Origin: Magnetococcales bacterium WMHbinv6
GTDB taxonomy: Bacteria; Pseudomonadota; Magnetococcia; Magnetococcales; Magnetaquicoccaceae
NCBI GenBank assembly: GCA_002753135.1
Contig: PDZV01000010.1
Coordinates: 1-64,000 of the forward strand
Length of the DNA: 64,000 nucleotides
Direction: 5' to 3'
In this document: positions 8,029-17,270 of the stretch, in pieces
How the letters are laid out: every line of letters starts with the position of its first letter
How positions within the stretch are numbered: position 1 is the stretch's first letter
Position numbers and translations under genes: made by a program
Notes under the pieces: model-generated
The model's input: only the letters and a program-made list of their open reading frames with translations
Databases searched by the model: none
What the model was told of the DNA's origin: nothing

Positions 8029-9174
8029 CTATGGTTGATTGTGCGCTTGCAATACGGCCAAACGTTCGCGGATATAGCGCCGCACCTCTCCCTGCAAATC
8101 CCGATGTCCCTCTGCTTCCAGATAGGCAGCCATCGCTTCCCGACTGCGTCCCATATTTTCCAAGGCAATGGCCCTGCCCAGCCACCACCCCCCACGCTGC
8201 GGCTCCCGCTCGATCAGCCAGCGGTACTCTTCGGCTGCCTGGGCATAATCACCCGATTGCTGATACCAGGCCGCTGTCAGAATGCGGTAGTCCACCGACG
8301 CCAACAACCGCTCCGGCACCCGACGCAACAGCTCCCCCGTGCGTGACAAATCCCCCTGCAGCAACGCCGAACGGGCCTGCCACAATAAATCGTTGCCAGA
8401 TGGCGACGGTTCGGCACGCTGCCGTTTCTGGCTGCGCTGCTGGCCTGACTTGCTGCCGCGCTGCGGGCTCTCCTCCTCCCCGTCCTGTTGCCGATCCAGC
8501 CAGATCACCCCTTCTCCCCCAGCCGCAGCCCCTTCCGGCGCACGCGCCGCCCCCTTGTCGGTCTCGCCGGGACGGGCGCAAGGTGATTCCGACGGAACAG
8601 TCAATACAACCGGTGGCGACGCCGACCATACCCGATCCGGCTCACTGCCCAACACCTGGGCAACACGGTCACCCTCGCTGGCACCCTTTGCCGCTGCCGG
8701 AGGGGCACTCCCCGGACTCCCTTTGCCAGAGGCTCCCGGCATACTCTCACTCGATCCTGCCGTTGCCGCCCCCCCACTCTCTTTGCCAACGGCACCCGTG
8801 GCAGCTGTCGGCGCGGCTCTCTCCTTGGCCACCCCGGCAGGAGAAGGTGGGGCGACCACCGGTTGTGCCGTTGCCCGCAACGTTGCGGCAGGCGTCAACC
8901 AACTCTCCGGCAAACCTGCCCCCTTCAATAACGCCACCACCTCTGTCGGCAGAACAAACATCTCCTGCCAGACGCCAACAACCAACAACAGAACGGCAAT
9001 CAACCCCAACAAGAGCGCACGCAGCTGTGACCCCTCCTGCAACAGCGATGACCATGCTTTATTTCCTTCTTGCCGGGTCGATTGAACGCCTATATTTTGT
9101 AAATTCGTCTCCGCCAACTCCGGCATGGCGCGTCGTCGACTCAAATCATTCAATACCCGATTGATCAGACTCAT
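8029..9174 (-). CDS. mshN: MshN-like TPR pilus protein
   Basis: This 381-residue protein begins MSLINRVLNDLSRRR, like the N-terminus of MshN. One membrane helix follows at about residues 60-80 (LRALLLGLIAVLLLVVGVW). A long low-complexity stretch of Ala/Pro/Gly/Ser spans about 110-240. TPR-type helices occupy the last 110 residues (LLRRVPERLLASVDYRILTA, YQQSGDYAQAAEEYRWLIE). It overlaps mshM by 4 bases and precedes mshE, the classic M-N-E order. The linker probably spans the periplasm so that the TPRs can meet the secretin or pilins. Confidence 0.78.
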   Translation of the reverse strand: MSLINRVLNDLSRRRAMPELAETNLQNIGVQSTRQEGNKAWSSLLQEGSQLRALLLGLIAVLLLVVGVWQEMFVLPTEVVALLKGAGLPESWLTPAATLRATAQPVVAPPSPAGVAKERAAPTAATGAVGKESGGAATAGSSESMPGASGKGSPGSAPPAAAKGASEGDRVAQVLGSEPDRVWSASPPVVLTVPSESPCARPGETDKGAARAPEGAAAGGEGVIWLDRQQDGEEESPQRGSKSGQQRSQKRQRAEPSPSGNDLLWQARSALLQGDLSRTGELLRRVPERLLASVDYRILTAAWYQQSGDYAQAAEEYRWLIEREPQRGGWWLGRAIALENMGRSREAMAAYLEAEGHRDLQGEVRRYIRERLAVLQAHNQP

Positions 9175-10100
9175 GGACGCCACCTGCTCAACACCGACAA
9201 CACCAGCGCCACCATCCCCACCCCTGCCAGCCAGAGTGAGAGAATACGCATGCGTTGTTCCCATCGCCAATGGGACAACCGTTCCACACTCTCGGTATCT
9301 CGCACCGCCAGCAGCACATGTTCCGCCTGCACCTGCGCGGCACCGCTACCAAAAGCTGCCAACAACGCCTTGTGGCTTAAAATATTAATCAGTCGCGGCA
9401 CGCCGCCGCTGTACCAATAAATTTTCCGGCAGGCCCGTCGACTGATAATCTCCCGCCCTTGCGCACCGGCAATCTGTAACCGGTGCTGCAGATACCGTTC
9501 GCTATCCTGCGCCTGCAAGGGTTGAATCACCGTGGAAAAGGAAATCCGTTGCTGGAGTTGGCGCAATTGATGCTGGCTGGCCAGACGCAGATCCAGCTCC
9601 GGCTGACCCAACAGCACCACCTGCAAAATTTTTTGTTTCGCTGTCTCCAGGTTGGTCATCAGACGAATGGCCTCCAGGGTTGCGTCCGACAAAGTTTGTG
9701 CCTCGTCAATGAACAGAATGACCCGCTTGCCCGCACCATGCAGGCTCAATAAATGGTCCTGAATCCGTTTGACAAAGGCCTGCAATCCCTCCTCTTCCCG
9801 ATAGGCAGGCAAACCCAGTTCATCGGCAAAAGCCCGGTAGGCATCCACCGGCCCCATCAGAGGGTTCAAAATGTAGCAGGTGACACACTCCATGCGCTCC
9901 AGCGTCGACAGCAGTTGCCGACACAACAGCGTTTTGCCGGTACCCACCTCACCGGTCACCTTGACGAACACCTCGCCCGTCATCAAGGCAACCAATACCA
10001 CGTTGATGCTCTCCTGCATGTGTGAGCTGAGGAAGAGAAACTCCGTATCCGGGGTCACCTGAAACGGTAAGGTCGTCAATCCGAAATGGTCCAGGTACAT
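9171..10100 (-). CDS. mshM: MshM-like AAA ATPase (ExeA/GspA family)
   Basis: The 309-residue product starts MYLDHFGLTTLPFQVTPD, the typical opening of ExeA/MshM proteins (Y-x-x-x-F-x-L-x-x-x-P-F). Walker A is GEVGTGKT at residues 50-57 and Walker B is VILFIDEAQ. Sensor motif VVLLGQPEL follows, and the arginine-rich end of the AAA domain is PRLINILSHKALL. A single membrane helix sits at the very C-terminus (LWLAGVGMVALVLSVL). Family members help secretin assembly or insertion using ATP. It is the first gene of the visible pilus run; no secretin (mshL) or pilin gene is in the window. Confidence 0.85.
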   Translation of the reverse strand: MYLDHFGLTTLPFQVTPDTEFLFLSSHMQESINVVLVALMTGEVFVKVTGEVGTGKTLLCRQLLSTLERMECVTCYILNPLMGPVDAYRAFADELGLPAYREEEGLQAFVKRIQDHLLSLHGAGKRVILFIDEAQTLSDATLEAIRLMTNLETAKQKILQVVLLGQPELDLRLASQHQLRQLQQRISFSTVIQPLQAQDSERYLQHRLQIAGAQGREIISRRACRKIYWYSGGVPRLINILSHKALLAAFGSGAAQVQAEHVLLAVRDTESVERLSHWRWEQRMRILSLWLAGVGMVALVLSVLSRWRP

Positions 10101-10155
10101 CCTGCTGCCACTTTCCGTTGTTGCTGATCGACCCGGAGGCTTGGGCCGGAATTGG

Positions 10156-11823
10156 TTATGATGTCAAGGCAAGCCGGGCACGCTCCAGATAGGAGATGGC
10201 CTTCTGTGCGTCGCGATTGCGCGCCGAAATGGCCATCCGCAAGAGATTGCCGGAAAATTGTTCAAAATCTTCACTCGGATCGGAAAGAAAACGACCGGCT
10301 GCCTGGCGCAAGGGGGTAATCCAATGATCGACATCCGCCAAGCGATCACTCTGAATGGCCTGCTCACACAAAGCCAACAAGCGGTGACACTCGGCCAGCA
10401 GGCTGGTTTCACTTGGCAAAGCCTCACCACCCATCGTGCCCCCACCCTGGGTTTCTGTTTGCAACAGCGTTTTCCATGCAGGTTCCGAAGCCGTTGCCTC
10501 GCCCTCAATGGAGGCCGGATCATAAGGAAGCCAGACGGTAAAATAAAAAACAGACCCTTTGCCCTGCTCACTGCGAAAGCTCAACGCACCGCCCATCGCT
10601 TCCGCCAGCCGTTTGGCCAGGCTCAAACCCAATCCGGAACCGCCATATTTGCGCGTCCGGCTGCCATCACCCTGGGTAAAACTATCAAAAATCCACTCCT
10701 GCTGCTCGGCATCGATGCCAATACCGCTATCGCTCACCGCGAAAAGCAGGTTGATCCGCTCGGCATCCCGATGCTGTTGGCTGACCTCCAGGAGCAGCCC
10801 GCCCTGTTCGGTAAACTTGATCGCATTATCCAGCAACTTGGCCAAAATTTGGGCGATCCGCTCCCGATCCCCGATCAATTTGTCCGGCAACCCCTCTGCC
10901 ATCCGGCACAAAAAGGTCAATCCTTTGCTCCGGGCTGCCGCCAGCATCTCCTGCCCGGCCTGCTCCAACAAGCCGCGCAAGGAGAGCATATCCAGTTTGA
11001 CCGCCAGCTTGCCCTCCTCCAAACGGGAAAAGTCCAATAAACTGTTCAACAACAGCAATAATTTATCCGCCGCCGTGCGCGCAATGGTCAGCAGCTCCCG
11101 CTGCTGCTCAGTCAATTCCAACCCCAACACCAGATCGGTCATGCCGATGATGGCATTCATCGGGGTACGCACCTCATGGCTCATGTTGGCAATAAATTCC
11201 GTTTTTACCCGGTTGGCCACCTCCAACTGCCGGGTGCGCCGTTCCACCTCCTGCTCCAGATGATCGGTCAACAGACTCAACGCCTGTTTGGCTTGAATCA
11301 ACTCCCGGTTTTTGCGCACTGCATTTTCATAGGTGGACAACAACAAGTTGACCGTCTGACGTCGACTGGCCCAAATTTCATGCTGCTCACCGGCAAAGGC
11401 AATCGATAAGGGCGCGCATTTTTCCGCCTCCTCTGCCTCGGGCAACGGCTCTGCCAGCAAGAGCTGAATCCGCTCCAACAGATGGGCATCCTCCACCGGT
11501 TTGGTCAAATAGTTGTCCGCGCCCGCCTCCAACCCTCTGACCACCTCTTTCGGATCGTCCAGACCGGTCAACAACAAAACCGGAATTGCACACAACATCT
11601 CATCCTGCTTGATGGCCCGACACATGGCATAACCATCCATATTGGGCATGGCAATATCGGTGATGATCATCGCCGGCTGTTGTGTCTGGGCGGCAGACAA
11701 CCCTTCCAAACCATCCTTGGCCGTCAAAACCGTATAACCCGCCTCCTGCAACAGTCGCTGCAACATGACCCGTTGCACCGCGCTGTCCTCAACAATCAAG
11801 ATCGGCCCTGCTGCAGCTGCCAT
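10156..11823 (-). CDS. receiver-histidine kinase, output of the chemosensory operon
   Basis: The product has about 555 residues. An N-terminal receiver domain (about 8-125) keeps the acid pair (VEDS), the phosphoacceptor Asp in TDIAMPNMDG near residue 56, and the Lys in LTKP. A linker with the S-R-R-Q ... L-L-L-S-T-Y ... N-R-E-L pattern and a coiled coil leads to HisKA (NMSHEVRTPMNAIIG, His near 216). The HATPase domain has N, G1 (SDSGIGI) and G2 (GGSGLGLSLAKRL) boxes. It has no membrane segment or sensory domain, so input likely comes by phosphotransfer to the receiver, probably from the neighbouring CheA. GGGAG sits 6 bases before the ATG at 11823. A palindromic element separates it from cheB. 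Confidence 0.87.
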   Translation of the reverse strand: MAAAAGPILIVEDSAVQRVMLQRLLQEAGYTVLTAKDGLEGLSAAQTQQPAMIITDIAMPNMDGYAMCRAIKQDEMLCAIPVLLLTGLDDPKEVVRGLEAGADNYLTKPVEDAHLLERIQLLLAEPLPEAEEAEKCAPLSIAFAGEQHEIWASRRQTVNLLLSTYENAVRKNRELIQAKQALSLLTDHLEQEVERRTRQLEVANRVKTEFIANMSHEVRTPMNAIIGMTDLVLGLELTEQQRELLTIARTAADKLLLLLNSLLDFSRLEEGKLAVKLDMLSLRGLLEQAGQEMLAAARSKGLTFLCRMAEGLPDKLIGDRERIAQILAKLLDNAIKFTEQGGLLLEVSQQHRDAERINLLFAVSDSGIGIDAEQQEWIFDSFTQGDGSRTRKYGGSGLGLSLAKRLAEAMGGALSFRSEQGKGSVFYFTVWLPYDPASIEGEATASEPAWKTLLQTETQGGGTMGGEALPSETSLLAECHRLLALCEQAIQSDRLADVDHWITPLRQAAGRFLSDPSEDFEQFSGNLLRMAISARNRDAQKAISYLERARLALTS

Positions 11824-11859
11824 CATGCTCTCCCATCATCAAACCGGTAGCGTCAAAGA

Positions 11860-11994
11860 TTGTGAATAAATCTACTGCGCAGCCCGTTGGCGTCGTTGCG
11901 GGTTCGTTCGCTCCTCGCCTATCACATGGATATGTCTCGTCGCTCACTCACCCGCGCCTGGCCACCGGGCTTGCTCGTAACGATTTATTCACAA
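11860..11994. repeat. 135-bp hairpin element with 13-bp terminal inverted repeats (MITE-like)
   Basis: The ends TTGTGAATAAATC (11860-11872) and its exact complement (11982-11994) bound the element. Inside, the halves also pair imperfectly: AGCCCGTTGGC near the left matches AGCCCGGTGGC read from the right, with several more short matched blocks down to a central AT-rich loop. The whole thing can fold as one long hairpin. The right terminal repeat supplies the last codons and TAA stop of cheB. No ORF of its own is seen. It could be a non-autonomous transposable element or a mobile terminator-like repeat. Confidence 0.65.
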
Positions 11995-13052
11995 GCTCTC
12001 ACACCCGCCAATCGACACAACTCCCGCGCAATCGAGGAGACGGGCAACACTTTACCCACCCCTCCCAAATCAATGGCCTGCTTGGGCATGCCGAATACCA
12101 CACAGCTCTCCTCGTCCTGAGCGATTGTCACACCCTGGGCACGAGAAATGGCCAACAAACCATCGGCCCCATCCCGTCCCATACCGGTCAACAATACGCC
12201 GATCGCCTTGCCTTGATAGACCCGTGCGACCGAAAAAAAAGTGGCATCGACCGCTGGACGATGGGTATCGGTCGCCAAACCACCCTCCATGATAAAATTG
12301 CCGCGACTATCCAAGGTTAAATGTTTGTCTTCCGGCGGAAAATAGATGCCCCCGGCCATCGGTTTTTCCCCCTCCCGCGCCACCTGGACCGTCAACGGTG
12401 TATGCAGATTCAACCAACTGACCATCTCTTCCAGAAAACCCTGGCTGATATGCTGCACACATAAAATCGGCAAAGGAAATTTGGCCGGCAGGGCGGAAAA
12501 AATGGTCAACAAAGCCTGTGGCCCACCTGTGGAGGCACCAATCGCCACCAATGAGGGAACCGAAGGGGCCATCACCGGTGCTTTGACCAGCGGTTGCAGC
12601 GTACTTCCCTCCACCCCACTCGGCATCCGCGAACGATGGCGGCGAATCGGTACCACCCCGGATAAAATGCGTATCTTGGCCGCCAACTCCTGGGTCAACC
12701 CCTCACCGGCACTTTCCAAGCCGCCACGTGGCTTGGGAAAAACATCGACCGCTCCCGCCTCCAGCAGTTCAAAAATATTCTGGGTGTTGTGTTCCTGATG
12801 CACCGAAACACTGACCACCAGAATCGGCAACGGATGACGAATCATCACCTCCCGCGTCAACTGCAACCCATCCATTCTGGGCATGTGCAGATCGGTGCAG
12901 ACCACCTTTGGCTGCAAACGCGGAATCAACTCCAACGCCTCCTCACCATTGACCGCACTGCCCACCACCTCCATATCCGGTGCGGCATTGATCATCCGGG
13001 TCAAGACGGTGCGTGCCAGCGGTGAATCATCAACAATCAATACGCGAATCAC
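11985..13052 (-). CDS. cheB: chemotaxis response regulator methylesterase CheB
   Basis: The 355-residue product has a receiver domain at 1-120, with VDDS acids, Asp54 in CTDLHMPRMDG and Lys in FPKP. A linker and the CheB methylesterase domain (about 165-350) follow. The catalytic triad is visible: Ser174 in GASTGG, His201 in CVQHIS and Asp294 in GMGRDGADG. It removes methyl groups from, and deamidates, MCP glutamyl sites. It starts with GTG inside the last codons of cheA (GTGA overlap). The last residues ACE and the stop codon come from the end of a palindromic element, so the native tail may have been changed. Confidence 0.95.
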   Translation of the reverse strand: MIRVLIVDDSPLARTVLTRMINAAPDMEVVGSAVNGEEALELIPRLQPKVVCTDLHMPRMDGLQLTREVMIRHPLPILVVSVSVHQEHNTQNIFELLEAGAVDVFPKPRGGLESAGEGLTQELAAKIRILSGVVPIRRHRSRMPSGVEGSTLQPLVKAPVMAPSVPSLVAIGASTGGPQALLTIFSALPAKFPLPILCVQHISQGFLEEMVSWLNLHTPLTVQVAREGEKPMAGGIYFPPEDKHLTLDSRGNFIMEGGLATDTHRPAVDATFFSVARVYQGKAIGVLLTGMGRDGADGLLAISRAQGVTIAQDEESCVVFGMPKQAIDLGGVGKVLPVSSIARELCRLAGVRACE

Positions 13053-15775
13053 ACCAACCTCTGTAACGTTTCCAAAAATATTTTTTGTTCAAACGTGGGT
13101 TTGGTAATGTAGGCGTTGGCACCCACCTCCATCCCCCGTCGCATATCCTCATCCGATGAGAGCGAAGTCACTAAAATAACAGGTAAATCTTTGTACAACG
13201 GGTTTTGGCGAATCTGCTCCACCAAAGACAACCCGTCCAAATTGGGCATTTGCACATCCGAGACCACGGCATCAATCGGCTGTTTGCCCAATTTATTCAA
13301 CGCATCCAGACCATCCACCGCCGCAATCACCTCATAGCCGGCAGACTGCAGAATTCTCTTTTCCTGCGTGCGGGTGGTCAAGGAGTCCTCTGCCAATAAA
13401 ATTGTCTTTTTCCCTTGGGGCTTGGCGGCTGCAGCCTCCGTGCGTACCGGCAGGGCCGTCCGTGCCGCCGCTTCCGACCAACGGCGGCCATGTTTGCGGA
13501 CCGACTGCAACAAATCCCGTGGATTGACCACCATACAGACCCGACCGGAACCGAGAATGGTGGTTCCAGATAAATTGCGCACCCGCTGCAGTAAGCCACC
13601 AAACGGCTTCAAGACCACCTCCAGTTCATCCTCCAAGGCATCACAAATAATACCCAACCACCCTTCGCTGCCCAGATTGAATAAAATACAAGGCCAGGGT
13701 GGTGACGGTATGCGCTCTGGAGAGGCGGGCAACTCCAACAATTGCGCCAAACGGGCAACGGAAATCGGCTGCTCCTGGACGACGATCGTATCGCACCCTT
13801 CGATGGGAAAAATTTCTTCCGGCAGCAACCGCCGCACGCTGTGGACAAAATCCAAGGGGATGGCAAACTGTTGACCTGCCGCCGCCGCAATAAAAACCGC
13901 CGTCGTCGCCAGCGTCACCGGCAGCGAAATGGTGAAACAACTGCCTCGATTCGGCTCGGATTGCACAAAAATCCGTCCTTTGAGACGCTCCACCTGGGCC
14001 CGCACCACATCCATCCCCACCCCACGCCCCGAGACATCGGTAACAATTGTGCTGGTGGAAAAACCGGACTGAAAAATCAAACCATAAAGCTGCTCTTTGG
14101 AGTAGTTTGCCAACTGATCTTCCGCCACCAGACCCCGCTTGCGTGCCTGTCGCTTGATCGCTTCCACATCCAAACCCCGCCCATCATCCCGCACCTCCAA
14201 CACCACATGCGTCGCCGTCTGCGCGGCGCGCAAGGTAATGGTACCCTGACGTGGCTTGCCGGCACGTTGCCGCTGTGCCGCCTCCTCCAAACCATGATCA
14301 ATCGCATTGCGGATCAAATGCATCAGCGGGCTTTTCATCTCCTCCAGAATGCGTTTATCCGCCGTGGTCTCGCCCCCTTCGGTGATCAGTTGTACCTCTT
14401 TCGCCTGCTGACGGGCCAAATCCCGCACCATGCGGGGAAACAGACCAAACAGGGTCGATAAGGGCAACAGCCGCAAATTGCGAATGCCCTCTTCCAGCGA
14501 TTCGGCCACCAGTTCCAGACCGGCTTCATCTTCGGCAATACCCTGGCGCAGCAACAACAAACGGTTGCCGATCTGCTCGCCAAACTGATCACTATAGCGC
14601 GCCAGCAAGGGAGCCCCTGCCGTGGCACCGCGCTCCCGACTGCTCCCGTCATGCCGGGCCTGCTCCTCCCATAAGGCCAGCAGCTCTTCAATTTCTGTCA
14701 ACCGCCGCTTGACCCGGGTACGCACGACCGTCAACTCGCCCACCAGACGCAGCAGCGCGTCCAATTTGTTGGAACGAACCCGAATGACCGGTGCAGTCTC
14801 TTCGTTGCCACTCAACGGATCTTGCGTTTCTGCTGCCGTGGTTTCCGGGTGGCTGTCGCCACCGCCGACAGTGAACCCGCTGGCAGGTGCTGTCGCCTCT
14901 TGCCAAGCGCCACTTGCCGAAGTGGCGGCGCTGGCTGGCGCAGCAGCTTGCCCCTGTGCTGCCAAAAAGCCCTTCTCACCTCTCCCTGCGCCCTCTGGTT
15001 GGTCAGGCGTTGGCATCCTCTCGGCAGGCACCGGCAGCTGTGGGCTGCTTGCCTCGCCTGCCGGATGCGACAGCGAAGGGGACAGCGTGGCAACACTGGT
15101 CGGTGGCGGCAAAGGAGCGGCGGTCACCGGTGGAACAGAGGCGGGCACTGTCACAACCGGCAGGGTGGTCGCAGCAGGACTCTTCAGCTCACTGTACGGC
15201 GGCAGGTTGGCCGCAGCGGGCTTTGCCGTGGTCAATGGGCTGCTCACCGCCACCGTCGGCATGGTCGTCACCAGCGGCGCGACGCCTTCGGCTACCTGCG
15301 GACGTGCCGTTGCCGCTGCCGCCACAGGTGCCACCGGCATACCCGGCACCGCCGCCTGCGCCGGTCTGCTCGCCGGTTGATTCAAACGGCGCAACGCCTC
15401 CGGCAAACTCACCGGGGAGGGTTTGCCAGTGACCGCCTCTTCCACCAAAGCCCGCATATCATCCAGACTGCGGGTCAGGCGATCCACATCCATGGCCATA
15501 AAGGTCCGTTGTCCTTTGGAGGCGGCACCCAGAAAATCTTCAAAATGGTGCGCCAGGGTCTCCACATCCCGCACCCCCAACATGCGCGCCGCACCCTTCA
15601 AACTGTGCGCTTCACGAAACAGCTCTTTGAGGGTGGCCAAATCGTCGGGCCGCTTCTCCAAATGGAGCAAACCCGCCTCCAGTTGATGCAGATGTTCCTC
15701 ACTCTCGGCGGCAAACAGCTCCCGCAACTCCTGATCTTCGATCATGGAACCGCCGCCAGCACCATCCCCACTCAT
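13049..15775 (-). CDS. cheA: CheA-type histidine kinase with C-terminal receiver (WspE-like)
   Basis: The 908-residue product opens with an HPt/P1 domain (HSLKGAARMLG, His57). A long Ala/Pro/Thr/Val-rich linker (about 125-320) takes the place of a clear P2. The dimerisation helices follow, then the ATPase domain (LIRNAIDHGLEEA N box, DDGRGLD, SGRGVGMDVV). Next are a CheW-like P5 domain and a complete receiver (about 785-905: LLAEDS, Asp in SDVQMPNLDG, Lys in ITKP). CheA-receiver fusions are usual in Wsp-, Pil- and Frz-type systems rather than flagellar ones. GGGAG lies 7 bases before the chosen ATG. It overlaps cheB by 4 bases. Confidence 0.93.
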   Translation of the reverse strand: MSGDGAGGGSMIEDQELRELFAAESEEHLHQLEAGLLHLEKRPDDLATLKELFREAHSLKGAARMLGVRDVETLAHHFEDFLGAASKGQRTFMAMDVDRLTRSLDDMRALVEEAVTGKPSPVSLPEALRRLNQPASRPAQAAVPGMPVAPVAAAATARPQVAEGVAPLVTTMPTVAVSSPLTTAKPAAANLPPYSELKSPAATTLPVVTVPASVPPVTAAPLPPPTSVATLSPSLSHPAGEASSPQLPVPAERMPTPDQPEGAGRGEKGFLAAQGQAAAPASAATSASGAWQEATAPASGFTVGGGDSHPETTAAETQDPLSGNEETAPVIRVRSNKLDALLRLVGELTVVRTRVKRRLTEIEELLALWEEQARHDGSSRERGATAGAPLLARYSDQFGEQIGNRLLLLRQGIAEDEAGLELVAESLEEGIRNLRLLPLSTLFGLFPRMVRDLARQQAKEVQLITEGGETTADKRILEEMKSPLMHLIRNAIDHGLEEAAQRQRAGKPRQGTITLRAAQTATHVVLEVRDDGRGLDVEAIKRQARKRGLVAEDQLANYSKEQLYGLIFQSGFSTSTIVTDVSGRGVGMDVVRAQVERLKGRIFVQSEPNRGSCFTISLPVTLATTAVFIAAAAGQQFAIPLDFVHSVRRLLPEEIFPIEGCDTIVVQEQPISVARLAQLLELPASPERIPSPPWPCILFNLGSEGWLGIICDALEDELEVVLKPFGGLLQRVRNLSGTTILGSGRVCMVVNPRDLLQSVRKHGRRWSEAAARTALPVRTEAAAAKPQGKKTILLAEDSLTTRTQEKRILQSAGYEVIAAVDGLDALNKLGKQPIDAVVSDVQMPNLDGLSLVEQIRQNPLYKDLPVILVTSLSSDEDMRRGMEVGANAYITKPTFEQKIFLETLQRLV

Positions 15776-15787
15776 TCCTCAACTCCC

Positions 15788-17260
15788 TCAGAGCATCTTC
15801 TTGAGAGATTGGGCCGCATCATTCAACGTTTGCACCCCACCCTTGACCTGCACCATACCCGCTGCCGACTCCCGTGCCCCCATGTTGATCGCTTGAACGG
15901 CCTCGGTCACCTGACGAATGGCCACCGCCTGCTGGCGCACATTCAAGGCAATCTGCTGCGCTCCCTGTACGGTTCCTTCCACGGCATGGGCCACACCACG
16001 AAAAGTTTCTGCCGTGTTGTGCGTGCTGACCATCCCCCCCTCGACAGCACGATCTCCCTCTGCCGTTGCCGCAACCGTACCGTCGGTGGCCCGTTGAATC
16101 TCATTGATCAAACTCTGAATGCGGCTGGCCGACTGTTTGCTTTCATCCGCCAGTTTACGGGTTTCGACCGCCAACACCGCAAATCCTTTGCCATGGGCCC
16201 CGGCACGCACCGCCTCCACGGCGGCATTGACCGCCAACATGCGCGTTTCGTTGGCAAAATCAGTAACCATCTCCGTGATGGTGCGAATTTCTCCGGTCTG
16301 TTCACTGAGCAAACGACTGCGCCGGGCAATTTCATCCACCGTTTCCTGCGCCAAGACCATGCTTTGCAAGGTCTCCTCCACCCGCTGCAACCCTTGCTGG
16401 GCCAACTCCATCGCCTGTTGCGCCCCGTTGACCGCCCGTGCCGCCTGTTCCGCCGATTGCCGCGAAGAGGTATCCAGCTCTTCCATGGTGGTTGTCGTCT
16501 CATTCAGTGACGTGGCCTGCTGGCTGGCAATCCGCTCTTGTTGGTTGATGCTGGCCGCCATCTGACTGGTGGCCGAAGAGAGCATGTTGACCACATTCTG
16601 CAAGGGCAACTGCACCACCCGGCTTAACCACATGCTCAACACCACACACAACAGCAACACTGTGATCGCCAACCAGATGGTTTGATCCCGCGTACTCTGG
16701 GCTTCCACCATGAACCGCTGGGCCCTTTGACTGGCAAAGGTGGCAATTTCGTTGATTGTCTGATCCAGGCGGCGCACCAGCTGTTCATCATCCGGTACCA
16801 TGCTGGAAAAACGCCGCAGTTTGTCTGGATCGCCCGCCCGCTTCAACTCGACCAGTTTTTCCCGCACCCGTATCCACTCTGCCAGCGTTTGCTGGGCAAT
16901 CACCAACTTTTGTTTGTCGCCCAAAAAACGTTCGTCAATGATTTTCAGGTCTTGCAACACCTCGGCATGGCGAGCGTCCAAATTTTGCAACAGCTTTTCC
17001 AGCTCGGAAATCGAGCGCAACAAATCCACCTGCTCCAGCAATATGTGCATATGGGTGACATGATCGGCAATGCGCAAGGCGGCCGTGTTGACCTGAAACG
17101 GATGGTTGTACAATCGTTCCGTCAAAGAGGCCAACTGCATCATCTGCACAATTCCGAAGGCACCAAGAAGAACCATCAAGACCACCAAAACCCGCATCCC
17201 GGTGACCAGGCGCATTTTGACATCAAAAAATTTTGTCGATACCGACCATGGTTTGACCAT
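15788..17260 (-). CDS. methyl-accepting chemotaxis protein A (no large sensor domain)
   Basis: This 490-residue protein has two membrane helices, at about 20-40 (VLVVLMVLLGAFGIVQMM) and 170-192 (IWLAITVLLLCVVLSMWL). They enclose a helical periplasmic domain of about 130 residues that looks like a four-helix bundle. A cytoplasmic coiled coil carries the hairpin tip (FANETRMLAVNAAVEAVRAG, then HGKGFAVLAVETRKLADES). The tip differs from the usual NLLALNAAIEAARAGE of MCPs but matches the neighbouring MCP. GAGGG lies 7 bases before the ATG at 17260, with the upstream MCP stop 11 bases away, so the two are co-expressed. Confidence 0.9.
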   Translation of the reverse strand: MVKPWSVSTKFFDVKMRLVTGMRVLVVLMVLLGAFGIVQMMQLASLTERLYNHPFQVNTAALRIADHVTHMHILLEQVDLLRSISELEKLLQNLDARHAEVLQDLKIIDERFLGDKQKLVIAQQTLAEWIRVREKLVELKRAGDPDKLRRFSSMVPDDEQLVRRLDQTINEIATFASQRAQRFMVEAQSTRDQTIWLAITVLLLCVVLSMWLSRVVQLPLQNVVNMLSSATSQMAASINQQERIASQQATSLNETTTTMEELDTSSRQSAEQAARAVNGAQQAMELAQQGLQRVEETLQSMVLAQETVDEIARRSRLLSEQTGEIRTITEMVTDFANETRMLAVNAAVEAVRAGAHGKGFAVLAVETRKLADESKQSASRIQSLINEIQRATDGTVAATAEGDRAVEGGMVSTHNTAETFRGVAHAVEGTVQGAQQIALNVRQQAVAIRQVTEAVQAINMGARESAAGMVQVKGGVQTLNDAAQSLKKML

Positions 17261-17270
17261 CTGTGTTCCC

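Noticed and set aside
14822-16510. 562-residue plus-strand frame
   Set aside because: It runs opposite to the end of the first MCP and the start of cheA and crosses their boundary. It is rich in Arg/His/Gln with no motif, which marks a shadow frame.
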